Below are positions 58,108 to 64,000 of a DNA stretch of 64,000 nt, one piece after another. Position 1 is the stretch's first letter, and each line of letters opens with the position of its first letter. The notes beneath the pieces were generated by a model. That model searched no databases. It was not told where the DNA came from and saw nothing but the letters and a program-made list of their open reading frames with translations. Origin of the DNA: Adenanthera pavonina (taxonomy: Eukaryota > Streptophyta > Magnoliopsida > Fabales > Fabaceae); contig JAIVEN010000002.1 of assembly GCA_026686845.1 (NCBI GenBank), positions 38,519,001 to 38,583,000 of the forward strand, written 5' to 3'. The translations under genes and the position numbers were made by a program.

Positions 58108-58269
58108 AAATAACTTGAATAATCTGTAAATCATATGAGTGTGGCACTAGTTATATATACATATATATAAGTAGGGCCCAAAGCAAAAACCACAGCGTAC
58201 TACCTCAGCATTAACGCCAAAATAGGAAAAACTGTTGAGGCTAGCCATGTGTCATCCTAAATCATCAAA

Positions 58270-60698
58270 CCAATTTGTTATATTAATTTAATTTGCAATT
58301 AGCTGGTTAATTTGTACCAACTTGATTTCCCTTAAATGACATATCATAATTAATATTTATACTTTTTTTTCTCTATAACTACATGTTGTACCCACATTTA
58401 ATTAGTTATTAAAATACAATATTATATGTTTATTTGAAAAATTAATATAATTTTAATAAATTGTCTGGATAATTTTAATTTTTTTATCCCACCATTAATA
58501 AATTTGTGTCCAAAGGATATAGTGTACTAAATTTATTTATCCTAATCATCATAATGTATAATATGATTTAACATTTTGTGCCATTATCAAATTATTTTAA
58601 AAGAATTTATACTAATTTAAATCAATCTTAATTTATGGATACATTTATATTTTGAGTAACTAGGTAACGTAATTATATTGAAATATGATATATTGTGTTA
58701 AAATTTTTCTTGAAAATCAGGTTCGAATAAATACATATTATTTGGTTGAATATTAATGTATTTTATTGTATTTTCTAATTAGATCTTGATAAAGTATAAT
58801 TTGATGATATTTTGGATTTAAAGTCATATTTGAATTTTGAAAAAAAAAAGAAGGGTCAAATTTGTATTAATTCTCTCTAAGTCAGTGTTAATGTAATTAA
58901 TTGATTATTTTCCATAATAGACCAGTGTTGTTAATATTTATGGAATAAATAAAAAAGAAATTACATAATACACTTATTATTACATATCAAATTCATATTC
59001 GTTTTAATTATGACGACCAAAAAAAAAATTGGGTGATGAAATCTGGCACGTAATTAATTTATCATTTTCATTCTTATATTATGTAAATATAATATATTTT
59101 TTATATTAGTTATTAGTGATTGGTCATTTATGATTCTCTTTTAATAAAGGTAGAATTATACAATTTTATTAGTAGTTATTAGTAATAGTAATTGACTAAA
59201 ACTTGTCATTACATTTTCACTCAATTTTGTAAATTAATTCCTTTTATTGCATTTGTATAATTCATTTGAATCCATAAAAAATTGTTATTAATTACTAATT
59301 TATTTGATTGAAATCATCATTAAAACGGTATAAATGTGCAATCAATTTTGAACATCTAAATTACACAATTACCCAATTTATTAGCTATTTGACTTCCCCA
59401 TATCTACCCATGACCGGTCTATGCGTGATACTCATGTAGAACGCGGATGCTCAATTTTGTTTGCCGATGAGGAGGACGTTTAATTCTCATTTCAATATGC
59501 ATGTGGCTTCCATCAACATTTCAACAACATTATCAGTATGCTCTTTTATTTTTTTTAAATTCTGGTATGAGTGCAATTATCTTTTTCTACGGTGCTTACT
59601 GTACATTGCTAACTATTGCTAACTCTGACATGAAATTCTAGAGTCTAACAATTGTAGATATTGTCTTCCTGCTGAAAAAATAATTGTTTTATCAGGTAAA
59701 TCTTTAATAATGCTGCTTATGCACACAAATTCCCTTATGATGTGTTTTTCTTTTTCTTTTCTTTTTTTAAATTGCAATGCTAATATTATATGTAATGCAT
59801 CATGCTTAACACTGATTAAGTTTTTCTGGGTTGTGGGTTTAAATTATTTTTTGGAAATTTGTTGTAAAGGGATCTTAGGTTCATTAAATTCAGTTCATGT
59901 GCAGCACAAACTCATTTTTTGGATGTCAATCTCACTTGCATGCTTAGTTTTCTGTTTTCACGTATTCAAGTTTTGGATCAGGGTGTAGATTGGGATATAG
60001 ATCAATTTTCCTAGGCAGATATCAAAAGATTGATGTATAATTAGATTTAACTATCAGACTTTGTTAATTAACTTGAAATTTGGTTGTTCAACAATTCTCT
60101 TAAAGGGACTCTGATTTTAATTTTAATTCGTTTAGAATGTAGATTATAAATTGAAAATAAAAATGGATAATTAACTTGGGCGAATTTTGTTAAATAATTT
60201 TCATTTCAATTTTGAATTTAGAGTATAATCAAAATTTTCAATTAACAAAATACATAATTAATGCAAATTGATTAAAATTTGATTAAAGATGATCTAATTC
60301 AGGAAATAATTTGAAATCCATATTAATTGATTTCCACGTATCTAGAGCGAATTTTGAATATTTATTTATATGAAATTTATGTGAAATCTGAGAGAGCCGT
60401 AATTCATACAACGTGAACGACTTTCTATTCATATGCTTTATGTAGATAAATACATATGCATATAACCTCGGGATTTTGTTAGGATGGTGGTGGTGGAAGC
60501 TTTAGATACGTGGAGGGGCAGCCAAGTTTGACTCTTGAGGTAGGAAAAAAACAAGAAAGAAATAGAAAGAAGCAACTCGCGTGTCCATGTTTCTTTATCA
60601 AACTGTTTCATTAAGACAAACTACTTTCAATGAGTTTCTGTCATTAGAATTTAAACATATTCTTGTGCTTTATGAGTGAATATGAATGAGTATCTTTT

Positions 60699-60700
<2 letters not shown>
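58270..60700. other. AT-rich intergenic stretch, nothing recognised
   Basis: There are scattered short open frames only; the 92-codon frame at 59710-59988 is rich in Phe, Leu and Cys and looks like chance. A less AT-rich patch at 59385-59530 has no long frame. No transposon ends found. Confidence 0.35.

Positions 60701-60755
<55 letters not shown>
60701..60755. repeat. Compound CT-CA microsatellite
   Basis: Ten CT units pass directly into about seventeen CA units, then TATATA. Likely polymorphic in length. Confidence 0.95.
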
Positions 60756-60762
<7 letters not shown>

Positions 60763-61238
60763 CCTCTCAAATAATTTATTTTCCTTTAATATGAGATTCT
60801 TTTTACTCTCACTCCTATCTTTGACAACTTAGTAGAGAGAATTCTTTTTTTATTATTTTTATCTGACAACGTCTATTCCTTTTTTATAGGTCATTTTTTA
60901 ATTAATAATATTATCATTTTCATTTTGTTAGAAAGAAAAATATAACATTCATGTTCTATTTTTTATTTTTTTTTCAGTTTTATATTTGATCATATCAATA
61001 CAAGATATAAGATTTATAACCAGTCACACAATCTATAAACCATCAAACAGCTTCTACCTCCGTATAATAAAAAAAAAAGTATGTCTATTTCCCATTTATC
61101 TTCCGAATCAAATAATTCAATTTTTTTTGTTGATTTGGTTAGTTATCGGTCGAGGACTTTCATTCAGTCCATTTGCAAAGTAAATTGTTTTCGTGCTTCC
61201 TTTCTTCCTAACACGATCAGACCTTGACATAAAAAATA

Positions 61239-61890
61239 GGGAAAATGACACTTAAGGACCAAAATTTGCAATTAATCCCATTTTAGGATCAAAAAATTCA
61301 AAAATACCAGAAAATGACCTAATCTGAAATTAATTAAAAATGTAAATATGAAATGACCTAAATACCCTTGCAAAAATGTTTTACACTCAACATCTGCTTT
61401 TTACTACTCTTTTTCATAAATTTGACACTGAACATCCCCAATTTTACACTGAACACATTGTGAAATATGAGTGTAAAATTGAGAAAGTTTAGTGTCAAAT
61501 TTATGAAAAAGAGTAGTAAAAAATAGATATTGAGTAGTAAAAAATGAAAGTTGAATATAAAATTCTAAGATTTATCCAGTGTAAAATGGGGGGTCTTCAG
61601 TGTCAAATTGTAAAATATGAGTAGTAAAACGCAGAAGATGAGTGTAAAATTCTGGGAATTGAATTTTTCATTGTGTTCAGTGTAAAATCGGGGAAGTTTA
61701 GTGTTAAATTTCTGAAGAAGAGTAGTAAAAAGTAGATATTGAGTGTAAAAAGTTTTAACAAGGGTATTTAGGTCATTTCATATTTATATTTTTAATTAAT
61801 TTAAGATCAGATCCTTTTCTGATATTTTCAAATTTTTTTATCCTAAAATGAGATTAATTATAAATTTTGGTCGTCAAGTGTCGTTGCCCC
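61239..61890. mobile_element. Mutator-type MITE (652 bp)
   Basis: The 9-bp duplication TAAAAAATA is exact at 61230-61238 and 61891-61899. The ends form a long inverted repeat of ~170 bp (GGGAAAATGACACTT against GGGGCAACGACACTT in reverse complement, continuing through ATGAAATGACCTAAATACCC). Long inverted repeats and a 9-bp duplication identify the Mutator superfamily. The interior is non-coding and made of repeated GTGTAAAATT and GAGTAGTAAAA phrases in both orientations. Confidence 0.88.
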
Positions 61891-62056
61891 TAAAAAATAA
61901 CTAGGCTTGCTGCGTATTGAGCCCTGCTAGACACCCCGCCAAACTTGGCCTAGCCCAATTTAATTAATTATGAAAGAAATTTAGCTTACGAACCAACTAT
62001 GTCGTAAATTAAAAATTCTACTGAGAGAGGCAAGTGATATCTACTTGTCAAAGAAA

Positions 62057-62082
62057 CTAGTATCCACCCATGCAACACACAG
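62057..62082 (-). mobile_element. Helitron-like 3' terminus 1
   Basis: On the minus strand GTGTGTTGCATGGGTGGATACTAG, followed by T, resembles the hairpin-plus-CTAG end of plant Helitrons with a decayed stem. It is homologous to the copy at 62211-62241. Confidence 0.4.
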
Positions 62083-62114
62083 ATTATTCAAGTTATTGTA
62101 ATGGAAATAATATA

Positions 62115-62131
62115 TGTGTGTGTGTGTGTGT
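62115..62131. repeat. TG microsatellite
   Basis: About eight TG units after TATA. Confidence 0.85.
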
Positions 62132-62210
62132 AATTTTAATGCAAATGTTGATAGTATTAGTTAATTCTAAATTTGTCTAACTTATGTTTTCTTAAACCTT
62201 TGAAACAAAC

Positions 62211-62241
62211 TAATATCACCGACCAATATCGTGCAATGCAC
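62211..62241 (-). mobile_element. Helitron-like 3' terminus 2
   Basis: On the minus strand the perfect hairpin GTGCATTGCAC is followed by GATATTGGTCGGTGATATTAG; the final CTAG has become TTAG. The flanking AAACAAACTAATATCACC matches AAAGAAACTAGTATCCACC of the copy at 62051-62068. Confidence 0.45.
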
Positions 62242-62259
62242 CTATGGATAATTGCTACC

Positions 62260-63850
62260 AAATAAGTTAAATTATAAGTCACTATCTGTAAGACATATTT
62301 TGATTATTGCATATGTTGAATATAATTATATGATCAAATAAAGTGATATAAAATATAGTTAAACTAAATTATTGAAAATTCATCGATATACAACATTAAG
62401 AGTAGTGGAATGTACAAATAACTATAGTGAATATATTCACTATATTTATAGTCATAACAACGTAAAACCTAACATTGCATAGGTTTTAATCCAAGCTTTT
62501 ATTCATAGTCATAACAAATGTAATATAATAGAGAATCATCTCTTTTGCATATAGAAAGGTAATCTTGAATCAAGTGGTGGTATATATATCTGGGATAAAA
62601 CCTTTATTCCAGCATTAGTGCTAAGAATATAGGTTTAGTAGTGTGCTTAAATATAAAATTATTTTTTTCATATATATAATATATGAAATTATTGGTCATA
62701 AAAGATAGAAGATTTTAATTCATTTGACATCTTTAGTTTCCAATAAAAACATCAGAAATTAGATACAATTTTTTTAAATAAAAAATATTTAATGGAGATT
62801 GAAAGCAATCTTCAAACATTTTAAAAATATATGTTTTCATTTTTCAACTATTTTTTAAGTAGTATTTGAATATATATATTTTAATAATCAATCTTCATAT
62901 AAATATATATATATATATATTCTTACGGTTAGGGTTATTCATTACATTGGATAAACATTAAAAATGGATAGTTAGCAAACTATGTCAGCAAATAAGAGAA
63001 AAAATATATTATCGTAGCACCATCAAAGTGATTCATTATTCTATCATTCTAATATCGAAACACTAATTTGTCTTTTAGTAGATCAATGTTATATTTAAAT
63101 ACTAATGATTTTATAATATTAGTGATTGCCGGATTGAATTAGTAAATCAATTTTAATTCATTAATTAAGCAATTTGACCAATTAATTTATTATAATTTAT
63201 ACATTGCATAAGAGTATTTATTAATTGAATTGAAATTAATTGTGATTGTTTATGTGATTAATCTTAAAAATTCTAATTCATTGGTTATACAAATTATAAT
63301 GCATATAAAGAAATTTTTACATTAATCTATGTTATTTAATTTTTGCTAGATGTAAATTTATATTAGTTCAAATTAATTACTTACTTTGTTGTTTGAAAAC
63401 AATCAATTTGAATGTGTTATAATTTATAACATTTTCACATTTTAATTGAAAATGATTTGATAATATTTTGCTACAACCTTAACTTTCATATTAATTATAC
63501 TAATTAAGATATATTTGAAATTAAATTTGAAAATTATTTACGATCATTTAACTAAATCAAGTTCATTTTTTCAATTAGTTAGGTAATTTATTATATCCAA
63601 ACAATACATATTTAAATATATAGTTAAAAAATTAATATAACACTTTGTTGGAAAACTTGCCGTTATTATGCTTCTACTCGGCTTAACTTGAATTATAGAT
63701 AGTCCAATATGATTATTGGGTATTGGATGATTCAATAAAAAAAAATTGATATATATTTATGTTATTATGTTAAAAAATGATATGTATACTTTGTAAGTTA
63801 TATTTTGATTTTTAATTATCTAATAGAGAAAATTTATTACAAATCATACC
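62260..63850. other. AT-rich intergenic stretch, nothing recognised
   Basis: Very AT-rich with short AT-dinucleotide runs (for example near 62903-62918). No frames, RNA genes or clear transposon ends. Confidence 0.4.
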
Positions 63851-63854
63851 CTTT

Positions 63855-63909
63855 CAATCAAAACAATCCTCCCTGGTCAAAACAATCATCCCTGGTCAAA
63901 ACAATCATA
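63855..63909. repeat. 19-bp tandem repeat, three units
   Basis: TGGTCAAAACAATCATCCC and two near-copies (the first begins CAATC, the last ends AAA) follow each other without spacer. Confidence 0.85.
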
Positions 63910-64000
63910 AATTTGATTTAAAGCTTTATAGATACTTACTTCTTTGTCCAAAAGCACAATTTTACTATTGGGGATGAATCTTTCTTTTTTATTTTTTATT

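Noticed and set aside
1..64000. CRISPR arrays, prokaryotic operons, riboswitches
   Set aside because: The repeated units in the LTRs have variable spacing and sequence and lie in plant retrotransposons; nothing prokaryotic is present.

Overview
This window is a stretch of higher-plant nuclear DNA, strongly AT-rich, made mostly of nested LTR retrotransposons followed by an AT-rich intergenic part full of small transposons. The evidence for a plant is direct: initiator-Met tRNA primer sites after the LTRs, Ty1/copia and Ty3/gypsy proteins of plant type, an envelope-like third ORF of the SIRE/Maximus kind, CACTA, Mutator, hAT, Stowaway, SINE and Helitron-like pieces. The species cannot be named from what I can see. 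No intact host protein gene is recognisable; one weak candidate for the 5' end of a host gene lies near 55.9-56.1 kb on the minus strand.

Layout. 1-3.48 kb: minus-strand Ty3/gypsy remains (gag, primer site, one LTR, then a pol tail on the far side of that LTR). 3.49-30.5 kb: an inverted/tandem repeat element split by a 26-kb Ty3/gypsy (Tekay/Del-like) element, 3858-30136. That element's 3' LTR has itself been hit by a CACTA transposon (12880-15741), holds a truncated SIRE-type LTR (15747-~17560), and was hit by a complete SIRE-type copia element (SIRE-1, 18394-29775, target duplication GAAAC). 30.6-31.3 kb: a Stowaway MITE and a Helitron-like 3' end. 31734-50598: another copia element (Copia-3), carrying a small non-autonomous LTR element (35770-37198, duplication AGGTG) in its 3' untranslated part and a second SIRE-type element (SIRE-2, 38433-50383, duplication CTTAC) in its 3' LTR. 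50.6-64 kb: mostly non-coding DNA with a second CACTA element (52021-54405, duplication CAA), a hAT-type MITE (54600-54914, 8-bp duplication), a tRNA-derived SINE (57879-58107, 16-bp duplication), a Mutator-type MITE (61239-61890, 9-bp duplication), Helitron-like ends and microsatellites.

How the parts work together. Each LTR element is a once-autonomous unit: LTR promoter, primer site, gag, protease/integrase/RT/RNase H, polypurine tract, LTR. All coding regions here are broken, mainly by TAG codons at places where a sister copy or the protein family has CAG (Gln) or TGG (Trp), and by one-base indels. The two SIRE copies can be compared with each other; they show a gag/pol junction with the frames offset by -1, a 93-nt intron-like segment at the pol stop codon in both copies, and a large envelope-like ORF. 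SIRE-2 looks younger: in the first ~365 bp its two LTRs differ by six transitions and one 2-base indel.

Most unusual signal: the SIRE-type LTRs and the pol-to-ORF3 spacer are packed with short hairpin units (CAGACGAATTT ... AAATTCGAATTT) whose stems differ between copies in a compensated way. A second notable signal is a 5S-rRNA-like segment with native spacing of the internal control boxes inside Copia-3.
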